A stretch of 64,000 bases of DNA from positions 1 to 64,000 of the forward strand of contig NZ_JAEVHF010000022.1 in NCBI RefSeq assembly GCF_018263925.1, in the 5' to 3' direction. Positions within the stretch are counted from its first letter, which is position 1, and every line of letters begins with the position of its first letter. Made by a program: the position numbers and the translations under genes. Shown piece by piece: positions 20,354 to 28,351 of the stretch. Origin of the DNA: Kistimonas asteriae. Lineage in GTDB: Bacteria > Pseudomonadota > Gammaproteobacteria > Pseudomonadales > Endozoicomonadaceae. The notes under the pieces were generated by a model, which had not been told where the DNA came from, did no database searches, and worked only from the letters and a program-made list of their open reading frames with translations.

Positions 20354-20985
20354 GACCGGGCACCTTCGGTGTAATCCACTTTCCGTTCGCCCTGAACCAC
20401 TTCTACCAGACGGGTCGCTTCCTGCTCCATGACCACAACCAGCTCATCAACACGACGGGTAAAGAAACGGTGGAAAATGACCGCAGGAATCGCCACCGTC
20501 AAACCGGTTGCTGTCGTAATCAGGGCTTTCGAAATACCACCGGCCAGCACAGCCGCATTACCACTGCCCTGCAACATGATCACGGTGAAAACGTCAATCA
20601 TGCCAATGACCGTGCCTAGCAGCCCCAGCAACGGTGCAACCGCAGCAATGGTGCCCAGGGTATTCAAATACTTTTCCAGCTCGTGAATGACCTTGCCGGC
20701 CGCTTCATCAATGCTTTCCTTCATGATTTCACGCCCGTACTTGGCGCTGCCAAGACCGGCGGCCAGGATCTCACCCAGCGGGGAATGCGTGCGTAACTGC
20801 GCCAGACGTCGACCATCCAGCTCATTACCCTTGATCCATTTCCAGACCTGAGCCAGAAGATTTCCGGGCGCGACCTTGGCGGCACGCAGAGTCCAGAAAC
20901 GCTCAATCACGATCGCGGTTGCAATGATGGAGCACAGGATGATGGGAAGCATCAACCATCCGCCCGCTTTCAGCAGTTCAAACAC
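20350..20985 (-). CDS. exbB: ExbB/TolQ/MotA-family proton channel
   Basis: A 211-residue ExbB-type protein with three membrane helices (about residues 9-30, 110-135, 150-180) and the channel signature ITTATGLTVAIPAVI. I prefer the GTG start that gives MFELLKAGGWLMLPI, matching the usual N-terminus of ExbB encoded before lpxK, with GGGA 9 bases upstream. An upstream ATG in frame would add 13 residues but has no ribosome site. It is the proximal gene of exbB-exbD-lpxK-ycaR-kdsB-ptp-murB. Confidence 0.88.
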   Translation of the reverse strand: MFELLKAGGWLMLPIILCSIIATAIVIERFWTLRAAKVAPGNLLAQVWKWIKGNELDGRRLAQLRTHSPLGEILAAGLGSAKYGREIMKESIDEAAGKVIHELEKYLNTLGTIAAVAPLLGLLGTVIGMIDVFTVIMLQGSGNAAVLAGGISKALITTATGLTVAIPAVIFHRFFTRRVDELVVVMEQEATRLVEVVQGERKVDYTEGARS

Positions 20986-21057
20986 GTTTATTATTCCCTT
21001 TACCAAATGAGAAAACTCTATCATAACCGGCGGATCAGGCACACCGGTACAGCGGCT

Positions 21058-23346
21058 CTACGACAGGGGTTTTCGTGACCAATATCCCGGTTTCTGCAAC
21101 CGATGACAATAGGGTGGCGGTAACGACTCACCGCCCAACCGAAACACCTGCGTTCCCGTCAGTGGCGTTTCCAGAATCTCAGCTTCCACCAGCCCCAACC
21201 GCTCCCTGACACGCGGCGACGGATGCCCGAAGCGGTTTCGATAGCCCGCTGATATGCTGGCATAGGTCGGTTTTACCTGCGACAAAAAGGCATTACCACT
21301 GGACCCCGCACTGCCATGGTGAGCCACCACCAGCACCTGACTGGCCAGCTCGTCACCGTATCGGCTGACCAGCCGCTGCTCGGCCCGCGTGGAAATATCA
21401 CCTGTCAACAAGACCGCATGCTTACCGGCCTGAATCTGCAACACACAGGAGCGATCATTACGGCTGTTCATATTCGCCCCCGTCGACAAAAAGCGAAACC
21501 GGACGCCATCCCAAAACCATTCCTCCTGATCATGACACAGGGAAACGGGCAACGGATAGTCATCCGCTTCGGACACATACACCTGTGAAAAAGGAAAAAC
21601 GTCCAGCAGTGTATCCAGACCACCACGATGATCCCGGTCATTATGGGAAATGACAATCACATCCGGACGACTGACAGCAGGATGATGTCTCAAGTAAGGG
21701 ATAATAACCGCTCCCGCCGCGGTGAACCGATCACTAAATCGATCTCCCGTGTCATACACGAGGCAGTGGTTGCGTGTACAGACTAACGTTGCCAGCCCCT
21801 GCCCTACATCAAAGACTGCCACCTCCGCCATTCCTTCTGATAAGGGATCATTAGCAGGCACCAGCCATGGCAGAAAACAAGCCAGCGCCAGCCAACGAAC
21901 CCCCACCCCTGAATGGGTTAACAACAAAAACACGCCTGCCATCGCCAAGACCAGAGCCAGTCCGTTCGGAACACTCAGCGGCGGCAAATCAATCGCTAAG
22001 CCTTCAGACCATCTCAGTGCCGATATCCAGACATCCAGTATCACTCCAGCACCATCCACCAACAGCAGCCCCAACGAAGGTAAAACAAACGCCAGAACGA
22101 CACCTGCAAACAGCAAAGGAACCACCAGCAACCCCACCAATGGGATGGATACCAGATTAACCAACGGTGAGAACGCACTGACCGGTTGCAGATTCAATGC
22201 CAGCAACGGTGCCAGCGCGACAAAGACCGTGACCTGAGGACGAACAAAACGATCACGTATGCGGTACGTTGACTGGGCACCAGAAAACACATACAACAAT
22301 GCCGAAACGGCAATAAAGGAGTACCAGAAACCATTACTTATGAATGCCAATGGATCCAGCAGCACAACCACGGTCAACGCCACCAGCAGCAACGTAGAGG
22401 GTTTAATGTTGAGATCAAGGAGAATCCCACCCAGCGCAACCACCAACATCACCAGGGCCCGCTGCGCGGGGATGGAAAACCCGGCCATAAATGCATAAAC
22501 AAGCGCAAAGGAAAGGCCAATCAACGCACCGACCTTTGGTAACGGCCTGGTCTCAAGAGGAATCACGCCCAACAGGGCAAGTACTCGAGCAAACCACCAT
22601 CCAACCAGCGCCATAAGACCAATATGCAGCCCTGAGATTACCAGCAGATGTGTCGTTCCTGTCTGATTAAAGCTATCCCACAGTCGCGGCGAAATGTCGC
22701 GTTTATCCCCTAACAACAGCGCTTTGTAGATGGCCGCTCTGTCACCTGCATAATGGTTTTCAATGAACTGCGCCAGCTGCCACCGCCACCGATCTACCCG
22801 CATCCATCCGCCATCGCGCAAAAGCTGCGGATTATCATCCCGCACATAGCCGGTGGCGATCACCTGCTGTCGGAGCAGCCATCCTTCGTAATCCATCGCA
22901 CCGGGGCTGGAAAAACCACTCGGCCGCTTCAACCTGACCGTCAGATGCCAGCGCTGTCCAGGCTTTACCTCAGGCGCCCCATGCCAGCTCAGCCGCACCC
23001 GCCCCTGATAAGGCTGCCCCTCAATCACAAGATCACGCATCAGCATGGAGGCATAGCCTTCGCGCCTCAGGGGTAATTCATCAATTTCAGCACTCAAATG
23101 GAGATTGATACCCTCCAGATCGACGGGTAAAAGGCGATCCATCAGGGTGTACCCATGCCATCCCCCGTACGCAAACCCGAACAGCACCATGGCCGGAAAA
23201 ATAAATATACGGAACCTGAAGCCAGCTGCTACGGTCAAACTAAGGGCAACCAGAACCGTCAGGCATAACAACCACCTGGCAGGGAGTTCTGGCAAGAATA
23301 GAGTCAGGGAAAGACCCAGGACGAGGCATATTAGTGAAAGCCGCAT
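21058..23346 (-). CDS. comEC: ComEC/Rec2 DNA-uptake channel protein
   Basis: A 762-residue polytopic protein. It has an N-terminal hydrophobic and OB-like region (DUF4131, residues 1-180), the Competence domain with several helices (about 190-480; HLLVISGLHIGLMALVG is the signature), and a C-terminal metallo-beta-lactamase domain with VISHNDRDHRGGLD and HHGSAGSSGN. ComEC carries single-stranded DNA across the inner membrane, and the C-terminal domain probably degrades the second strand. No other competence genes are nearby. The metal-binding residues look intact, so the gene appears functional. Confidence 0.94.
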   Translation of the reverse strand: MRLSLICLVLGLSLTLFLPELPARWLLCLTVLVALSLTVAAGFRFRIFIFPAMVLFGFAYGGWHGYTLMDRLLPVDLEGINLHLSAEIDELPLRREGYASMLMRDLVIEGQPYQGRVRLSWHGAPEVKPGQRWHLTVRLKRPSGFSSPGAMDYEGWLLRQQVIATGYVRDDNPQLLRDGGWMRVDRWRWQLAQFIENHYAGDRAAIYKALLLGDKRDISPRLWDSFNQTGTTHLLVISGLHIGLMALVGWWFARVLALLGVIPLETRPLPKVGALIGLSFALVYAFMAGFSIPAQRALVMLVVALGGILLDLNIKPSTLLLVALTVVVLLDPLAFISNGFWYSFIAVSALLYVFSGAQSTYRIRDRFVRPQVTVFVALAPLLALNLQPVSAFSPLVNLVSIPLVGLLVVPLLFAGVVLAFVLPSLGLLLVDGAGVILDVWISALRWSEGLAIDLPPLSVPNGLALVLAMAGVFLLLTHSGVGVRWLALACFLPWLVPANDPLSEGMAEVAVFDVGQGLATLVCTRNHCLVYDTGDRFSDRFTAAGAVIIPYLRHHPAVSRPDVIVISHNDRDHRGGLDTLLDVFPFSQVYVSEADDYPLPVSLCHDQEEWFWDGVRFRFLSTGANMNSRNDRSCVLQIQAGKHAVLLTGDISTRAEQRLVSRYGDELASQVLVVAHHGSAGSSGNAFLSQVKPTYASISAGYRNRFGHPSPRVRERLGLVEAEILETPLTGTQVFRLGGESLPPPYCHRLQKPGYWSRKPLS

Positions 23347-23440
23347 TTGGTGTACTTAGTCAATTAAGCGCATAATTTTCCGGTTTTACGATATCCTTAC
23401 TCTCGCAATTACGCGGTACCTGGGTCACAAGTATATCTGC

Positions 23441-23968
23441 ATGCCAAAAAAACTGTTTCAACGCTTTATGCCAGACCCTTCCCGACTTCGGGATAGCCGG
23501 TCATTGAATTTCCTGGGCGAACATGTGTTCGATCCCAATCTATGGCACCTGAACCGCCGTTCCGCAGCCATGGCCTTTTTCGTGGGCGTTTTTTGTGCTT
23601 TTCTGCCTATTCCATTCCAGATGTTGCTGGCCGCTGTGATGGCGTTCATGCTGCGGTGTAACCTGCCGCTGTCGGTTGCGCTGGTCTGGATTACCAACCC
23701 GTTTACCATGCCGGTGATTTTCTACTTCACCTACAAGGTCGGTTGCTATATATTGCAGACCCCTGTCAGTCCTCTGGGCTTTGAAGCATCACTGGAGTGG
23801 CTGAAAAACGAATTATCACGAATCTGGCTTCCACTCTACCTGGGCTCGGTCATTACCGGACTGGTAGCAGGTGCAATCAGTTATGTCGGCATTCGCCTGT
23901 TCTGGCGCTGGCATATCATTCGCAGCTGGCGCGAACGCCGCAAAAAGCGCACACTCTTTCTGAACTGA
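23441..23968 (+). CDS. DUF2062 membrane protein
   Basis: A 175-residue DUF2062 protein with three predicted membrane helices (about residues 40-68, 75-100, 130-155). Conserved family segments are MAFFVGVFCAFLPIPFQM and WITNPFTMPVIFYFTYKVG. Function is not established for this family. It is divergent from comEC, and the same pairing occurs in Pseudomonas. The basic C-terminus (RSWRERRKKRTLF) should lie in the cytoplasm. Confidence 0.87.
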   Translation: MPKKLFQRFMPDPSRLRDSRSLNFLGEHVFDPNLWHLNRRSAAMAFFVGVFCAFLPIPFQMLLAAVMAFMLRCNLPLSVALVWITNPFTMPVIFYFTYKVGCYILQTPVSPLGFEASLEWLKNELSRIWLPLYLGSVITGLVAGAISYVGIRLFWRWHIIRSWRERRKKRTLFLN

Positions 23969-23972
23969 CACT

Positions 23973-24007
23973 GATGGCGGTAACGCCTCTTCGGCGATAC
24001 CGCCATC
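23973..24007 (+). terminator. Nested hairpin after DUF2062 gene
   Basis: GATGGCGGTA and TACCGCCATC form a perfect 10-base-pair outer stem, and CGCC/GGCG pair inside it. It starts 4 bases after the stop codon. The downstream sequence is only moderately T-rich, so it may be an inefficient terminator or an mRNA 3'-end stabiliser between this gene and the next plus-strand gene. Confidence 0.6.
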
Positions 24008-24055
24008 ACCGTTCGTCCTTTCACTCATTTACTACTGACACAGTCTGGCTGAAAC

Positions 24056-24358
24056 ATGAACAGAAACAACCGTTCATTCCAACGAAAAAAACAGAAACTA
24101 CAAGGGCGGGGAAAACTGGAAACCATCTCCACCGACGGCCCCCACAGTGACTGGCTGGGCATGCCGGATTACTACATCCATACACTGACCGTAGACGGTG
24201 AAGATTATAAATACCTGACGGCGCAAGCCACACTGGAGGTCACACCCGGTGATCTGGTCTGCTTCCGCTACCAGGAAGCAGGCAAAGAGAAGCGTATCGA
24301 CAAGCGCTCACTCGGCATTGCCATCGACCCCGCCACCTTCATGCAGCAACAAAACTGA
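24056..24358 (+). CDS. Uncharacterised small hydrophilic protein
   Basis: A 100-residue protein I do not recognise. The first 20 residues are strongly basic (RNNRSFQRKKQKLQGRGK), followed by a compact predicted beta-rich part with YYIHTLTVDGEDYKYLTAQATLEVTPGDLVCFRYQEAGKEKRID. The VTPGDLVCFRY segment resembles an OB- or SH3-like barrel turn, so nucleic-acid binding is possible but unproven. No signal peptide or membrane segment. It is convergent with lolD, with a strong hairpin between them. Confidence 0.65.
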   Translation: MNRNNRSFQRKKQKLQGRGKLETISTDGPHSDWLGMPDYYIHTLTVDGEDYKYLTAQATLEVTPGDLVCFRYQEAGKEKRIDKRSLGIAIDPATFMQQQN

Positions 24359-24364
24359 TAACCT

Positions 24365-24413
24365 GTCGACATCCGGATACTGTCTGATCACAGTCAGCCA
24401 TCCGGATGTCGAC
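24365..24413 (+). terminator. Long hairpin between convergent genes
   Basis: A perfect 14-base inverted repeat, GTCGACATCCGGAT and ATCCGGATGTCGAC, encloses 21 bases that contain a further ACTG/CAGT stem. It lies between the small hypothetical gene and lolD, which converge, and most likely ends both transcripts although no long T run follows. Confidence 0.7.
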
Positions 24414-24425
24414 AACGTTAACGTA

Positions 24426-25130
24426 TCAAAGACCTGAGTCGCTTACCTGTTCGACCAACCCACCGTCCTGAAGTTGCCAGATACGATCCATTTTGGCCGC
24501 TAACGCCAAATCATGGGTGACGATAATGAAACTGGTCTGCAGTCGCTGACTGAGATCCATGATCAAATCCTGAACAACATCAGCGGTATGCTGATCCAGG
24601 TTACCGGTCGGCTCATCGAGCAGAACCAGATCAGGCTCCGTGACCAGCGCCCGCGCAATCGCCACCCGCTGGCGTTCACCGCCCGACAACTCACCAGGCT
24701 TATGATCTAAACGCGCACCCAGCCCCACCAACGTCAACAACTCCTCCGCTTTCTTTTCGGCCACAGGAACGGCCACATCGCGTCGCATCAACAGCGGCAT
24801 GGCAACATTCTCCCGGGCGGTGAATTCAGGCAGCAAATGATGAAACTGATACACAAACCCGAGATGGCGGTTTCTCAGGGCGCTTTTCTCACGATCATTG
24901 AGCCCATTGAGCGAAACCCCACAGACACGCACCTCACCACGGCTCGCAATATCCAGCCCCGCCAGCAGATTCAGCAGAGTTGTCTTCCCGGAGCCAGAGC
25001 TCCCCACGATAGCGATGCGTTCACTGCGACCAACCGAAAAGCTGACATCCCGGATAACCTCCACATCGCCCGGCCCTTCACGGTATACCTTGCTCAGCTC
25101 CCGGCATTCCAGAACAACATCCTTACTCAT
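24426..25130 (-). CDS. lolD: Lipoprotein-releasing ABC transporter ATPase LolD
   Basis: A 234-residue ABC ATPase. Walker A is [11 protein letters not shown], the Q-loop region [11 protein letters not shown] is characteristic of LolD, the signature is [15 protein letters not shown], and Walker B is [12 protein letters not shown]. It powers release of outer-membrane lipoproteins from the inner membrane to LolA. I use the ATG that overlaps the last codons of the permease gene by 8 bases; the frame extends 20 codons upstream without conservation. Confidence 0.95.
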   Translation of the reverse strand: MSKDVVLECRELSKVYREGPGDVEVIRDVSFSVGRSERIAIVGSSGSGKTTLLNLLAGLDIASRGEVRVCGVSLNGLNDREKSALRNRHLGFVYQFHHLLPEFTARENVAMPLLMRRDVAVPVAEKKAEELLTLVGLGARLDHKPGELSGGERQRVAIARALVTEPDLVLLDEPTGNLDQHTADVVQDLIMDLSQRLQTSFIIVTHDLALAAKMDRIWQLQDGGLVEQVSDSGL

Positions 25131-26367
25131 AACGCAATGCCTCGGCAGGTTGGGTACGTGATGCACGCCACGCAGGATACAGGGTTGCAAGGAAGCTCAG
25201 CAGCAGGCTCGACATCGCAATACTGACAACATCCTGCCAAAGCAGCTCGGAAGGGAGATAGCTGATGAAATAGACATCAGGGCTCAGGAAATGAATGCCC
25301 AGCAAGGATTCAATCCAACCGACAATGCTGGCGACATTGAGCGCACCCAGAATACCGAGAACAACTCCCAGTCCGGTTCCTATCAAACCAATCACACACC
25401 CCTGCACCATGAAAATACGCATAATCATGCCAGGCGTTGCGCCAAACGTTCTCAAGATCGCAATATCAGACTGCTTGTCCGTCACAACCATTACCAGTGT
25501 TGCGACGATGTTGAATGCGGCTACCGCAATAATCAGCACCAGCAGCAGACCGATCATGGTTTTTTCCATCTGGATCGCCTGGAACAGACGACCATGGGTC
25601 TGGGTCCAGTCACGGACGTAATAACGCCCCGGTAAGGTCATGGCGGCCTCCCAGGCCAGGCGCGGCGCAGCAAACAGATCCGTTGTCTGCAGTCGCAATC
25701 CCTGCACGCCCTCACTGATGCGCATGAAGCGCGCGGCATCCTCAATATTGACATAGGCGAGACTGGCATCCAGATCCGCACCCACCGCGAACAATCCCGT
25801 AACCGTAAATCGCTTAAGACGCGGAAATACGCCGGCTGGATTAATAGAGGCTTCCGGAAGCACAACGGTGACCTTGTCACCAATCCCAGCCCCCAGCTGA
25901 CGCGCAAGAATCTCACCCAGCACAATGCCAAATTCACCGGGCTTGAGATCGGTCAACTGACCACTTTCCATGTGCTCATCCAAAATGGAGACACGCTGCT
26001 CCAACTCGGGATCAATGCCATACAACATAACTCCCTTGACCTGCCCCTGATTGGTCAGCATGCCCTGAGCATCAATGAAGGGAGCCGCGGCTTCTATACC
26101 TGGCACCGCTTCCACTTTGGACTTGATGGATTGCCAGTCGGTCATGGTGCCATAGGCTGCGGTAATGGTTGCATGGGGCACCATGCCAAGAATGCGTTGA
26201 CGCAATTCGCGGTCAAACCCATTCATGACCGACAGCACGATGATCAACACCATGACTCCCAGCACCAAGCCGGCCATGGACATGGCGGAAATAAAGGAAA
26301 TAAAGTGATTGCGCCGTTTGGCCCCCGTATAACGAAGACCGATAAATACCGGCAAAGGTCTGAACAT
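25123..26367 (-). CDS. Lipoprotein-releasing system permease (LolC/LolE/LolF type)
   Basis: A 414-residue FtsX-like permease with the MacB-type periplasmic domain. Helices lie near residues 25-50 and three near the C-terminus (about 270-400). The N-terminus FIGLRYTGAKRRNHFISFISAMSMAGL is that of the LolC/LolE family. Only one permease gene accompanies lolD here, whereas E. coli and Pseudomonas have both lolC and lolE flanking it; a single permease working as a homodimer (LolF) is known in many proteobacteria. Which form this is cannot be settled without the rest of the genome. GGAGCGCCTG precedes the ATG. Confidence 0.9.
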   Translation of the reverse strand: MFRPLPVFIGLRYTGAKRRNHFISFISAMSMAGLVLGVMVLIIVLSVMNGFDRELRQRILGMVPHATITAAYGTMTDWQSIKSKVEAVPGIEAAAPFIDAQGMLTNQGQVKGVMLYGIDPELEQRVSILDEHMESGQLTDLKPGEFGIVLGEILARQLGAGIGDKVTVVLPEASINPAGVFPRLKRFTVTGLFAVGADLDASLAYVNIEDAARFMRISEGVQGLRLQTTDLFAAPRLAWEAAMTLPGRYYVRDWTQTHGRLFQAIQMEKTMIGLLLVLIIAVAAFNIVATLVMVVTDKQSDIAILRTFGATPGMIMRIFMVQGCVIGLIGTGLGVVLGILGALNVASIVGWIESLLGIHFLSPDVYFISYLPSELLWQDVVSIAMSSLLLSFLATLYPAWRASRTQPAEALRYE

Positions 26368-26551
26368 CAGGCGCTCCTGCAGCTGAAACCCTGCCCGGCG
26401 ACAGGCCGGGCCAGACGATCGATCACCATTCAACGGCACAACAGAACCGGTAGATGAATGGCCACGTCAAAGGGATCAATTATGCCAGATAACGCACTGA
26501 AAGGACGATTGATTCATCCCTCCAACAACATAAACGCCTGGATGCCCGAGA

Positions 26552-26575
26552 GGCTGAGGTACTGGTACTTCAGCC
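26552..26575. repeat. Inverted repeat between amt and the Lol permease gene
   Basis: GGCTGAGGTAC and GTACTTCAGCC form an 11-base-pair stem with one G-T wobble and a 2-base centre. It lies in the 281-base space downstream of amt and upstream of the Lol operon. It may end amt transcription, but no T run follows in either direction. The rest of this space shows nothing convincing. Confidence 0.4.
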
Positions 26576-26648
26576 CCATGAACAGTCACTTTCTGAAATC
26601 CAGAAGAAACAGGAAGCTACGGAATAACCTGACTCATGGACCTTCTAC

Positions 26649-27857
26649 TTACTCATCTGATATCGCATGGATCTTGTGAATAGAAAGATCCGCGCCCTGG
26701 TACTCTTCCTCTTCTGACAGGCGTATCCCTATCAGCGCCTTGATCGCACCATAAACCACCAGGCCACCCACAAACGCAATGCCAATACCCGCCAGGGTAC
26801 CAATCAGCTGCGCTGTCAGTGATACGCCACCTAAGCCACCCAGCGCCGTCGAACCAAAGATCCCTGCAGCAATGCCGCCCCATGCTCCACACAAGCCATG
26901 CAGTGGCCAGACACCCAATACATCATCAATCTTCCAACGATTCTGAGTAGCAGTGAACGTCCAGACAAACAACACACCCGCTACCGCGCCGACCACCAGA
27001 GAACCTGCCGGATGCATAATGTCCGAGCCGGCACAGACGGCTACCAGTCCAGCTAACGGGCCATTATGGATGAAGCCCGGATCGTTCTTACCTGCCAGCA
27101 TCGCAGCCAGCGTGCCGCCGACCATCGCCATCAGCGAGTTTACGGCCACCAGCCCACTGATACTGTCGACAGTTTGGGCTGACATCACATTGAAACCAAA
27201 CCAGCCGACGGCAAGAATCCATGCCCCCAGCGCCAGAAACGGAATATTCGAAGGTGCAAACGCGACCAGCTTGCCATTGCGATAACGTCCCTTTCTGTGT
27301 CCGAGCAATACCACTGCCGCCAGAGCTATCCAACCACCCACAGCATGCACCACCACAGAACCGGCAAAATCATGGAACGGGGCGCCGGCAAAATCTTCCA
27401 GCCATGCCTGGAAACCATAATTACCATTCCAGATCATCCCTTCAAACAAGGGATAAAGCAGGGAAACAATCAGGAAAGTTGCCAGCAATTGCGGGTAAAA
27501 GCGCGCCCGCTCGGCGATACCACCGGAAACGATGGCTGGAATTGCAGCAGCAAAGGTCATCAGAAAGAAAAACTTCACCAGCTCATAACCGTGGCTGGCC
27601 GTCAAGGTTGCCGCATCGGCCATGAAATCCATGCCATACGCCACCTGATAACCGATGAAAAAATAGGCCAGCGTGGAAACACCCAGATCTGTAATGATCT
27701 TGGATAGTGCATTGACCTGGTTCTTTTGGCGTACTGTTCCCACTTCCAGAAACGCGAACCCGGCATGCATAGCCAGCACCATGATTGCCCCAAGCAGGAT
27801 AAACAGGGTATTGGTTCCCTGCATTAACGTTTCAACCGCACTCCCAACGTTATCCAT
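26649..27857 (-). CDS. amt: Ammonium transporter Amt
   Basis: A 402-residue Amt/MEP channel with about 11 membrane helices. Family signatures include MVLAMHAGFAFLEVG, the DFAGSVVVHAVGGW segment with the conserved pore-region Asp and His, and GVWPLHGLCGAWGG with the second twin His. There is no cleavable signal peptide evident. The ATG is preceded by GAGGTG. It stands alone: no glnK or amtB-linked PII gene is adjacent, which is unusual for AmtB. A sigma-54 promoter about 220 bases upstream implies induction under nitrogen limitation. Confidence 0.94.
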   Translation of the reverse strand: MDNVGSAVETLMQGTNTLFILLGAIMVLAMHAGFAFLEVGTVRQKNQVNALSKIITDLGVSTLAYFFIGYQVAYGMDFMADAATLTASHGYELVKFFFLMTFAAAIPAIVSGGIAERARFYPQLLATFLIVSLLYPLFEGMIWNGNYGFQAWLEDFAGAPFHDFAGSVVVHAVGGWIALAAVVLLGHRKGRYRNGKLVAFAPSNIPFLALGAWILAVGWFGFNVMSAQTVDSISGLVAVNSLMAMVGGTLAAMLAGKNDPGFIHNGPLAGLVAVCAGSDIMHPAGSLVVGAVAGVLFVWTFTATQNRWKIDDVLGVWPLHGLCGAWGGIAAGIFGSTALGGLGGVSLTAQLIGTLAGIGIAFVGGLVVYGAIKALIGIRLSEEEEYQGADLSIHKIHAISDE

Positions 27858-28077
27858 CAACACACACCTCGTCACCCCTCCTTACTGTGCACCATATCGA
27901 TTCATCGACAACAAAAACGCACCAGCAAAGATCATTTGTATTTATTATTTTCAGCCTCAACTTCTCAGCAGGTGAATCAAAAACCGCTAAAAGCCAGACC
28001 ACGTACGTTCATCCATGAAACAACCACCAAAAAAGCTACATATCTGTGCAGACTTTCAATACATCGCACTGCTTCAA

Positions 28078-28093
28078 TGCAATATAAATGCCA
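28078..28093 (-). promoter_or_regulatory. Sigma-54 promoter for amt
   Basis: On the minus strand TGGCATTTATATTGCA contains the -24 element TGGCA and the -12 element TTGCA, with exactly ten bases between the invariant GG and GC. This is a near-consensus RpoN site and lies upstream of amt in the right direction. Ammonium transporters are classic NtrC/RpoN targets. I did not find a clear pair of NtrC boxes (GCAC-N7-GTGC) upstream. Confidence 0.75.
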
Positions 28094-28211
28094 CACAACA
28101 GGGCACAGAAATAAACGATTCTTAATAGGCAGGAAGCACTAAAAGCGAAGGCAATAGGATAAAAAATAAACAATCACAAGCCCGTAATCGACTCAGTGGT
28201 CTGTAAGCGGA

Positions 28212-28302
28212 CTATGGGTTATCTGATTGCAAGGTACAGGGACGTACCGGGAGCGACTTCATGCAGGACTGCATGACGGAGCGGCAATCAGATAACCCAT
28301 AG
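28212..28302. repeat. Large palindromic element with two internal hairpins
   Basis: A perfect 19-base inverted repeat (CTATGGGTTATCTGATTGC and its complement at 28284-28302) encloses two smaller hairpins, GGTAC-agggac-GTACC and TCATGCAG-ga-CTGCATGA. The whole would fold as a three-way junction in RNA or a cruciform in DNA. It lies 50 bases beyond the rlmL stop and upstream of the amt promoter. It could be a dispersed REP-type element, a transcript 3' end for rlmL, or a small structured RNA. There is no T run. The rest of the amt-rlmL intergenic region (27858-28351) holds only the amt leader and promoter. Confidence 0.7.
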
Positions 28303-28351
28303 CCTGCGGTGCCCCTAAAGCCAAGTACACCGCATTGCCCAGGGAATAGCT

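Noticed and set aside
26458-26679. A 73-codon plus-strand frame between the Lol and amt genes
   Set aside because: It has no ribosome site, contains an inverted repeat, runs into the end of amt, and its translation is not protein-like.
27858-28351. NtrC binding sites ahead of the amt promoter
   Set aside because: I looked for GCAC-N7-GTGC pairs and found none convincing; GCACTGCTTCAATGC near 28066 overlaps the promoter and is imperfect.
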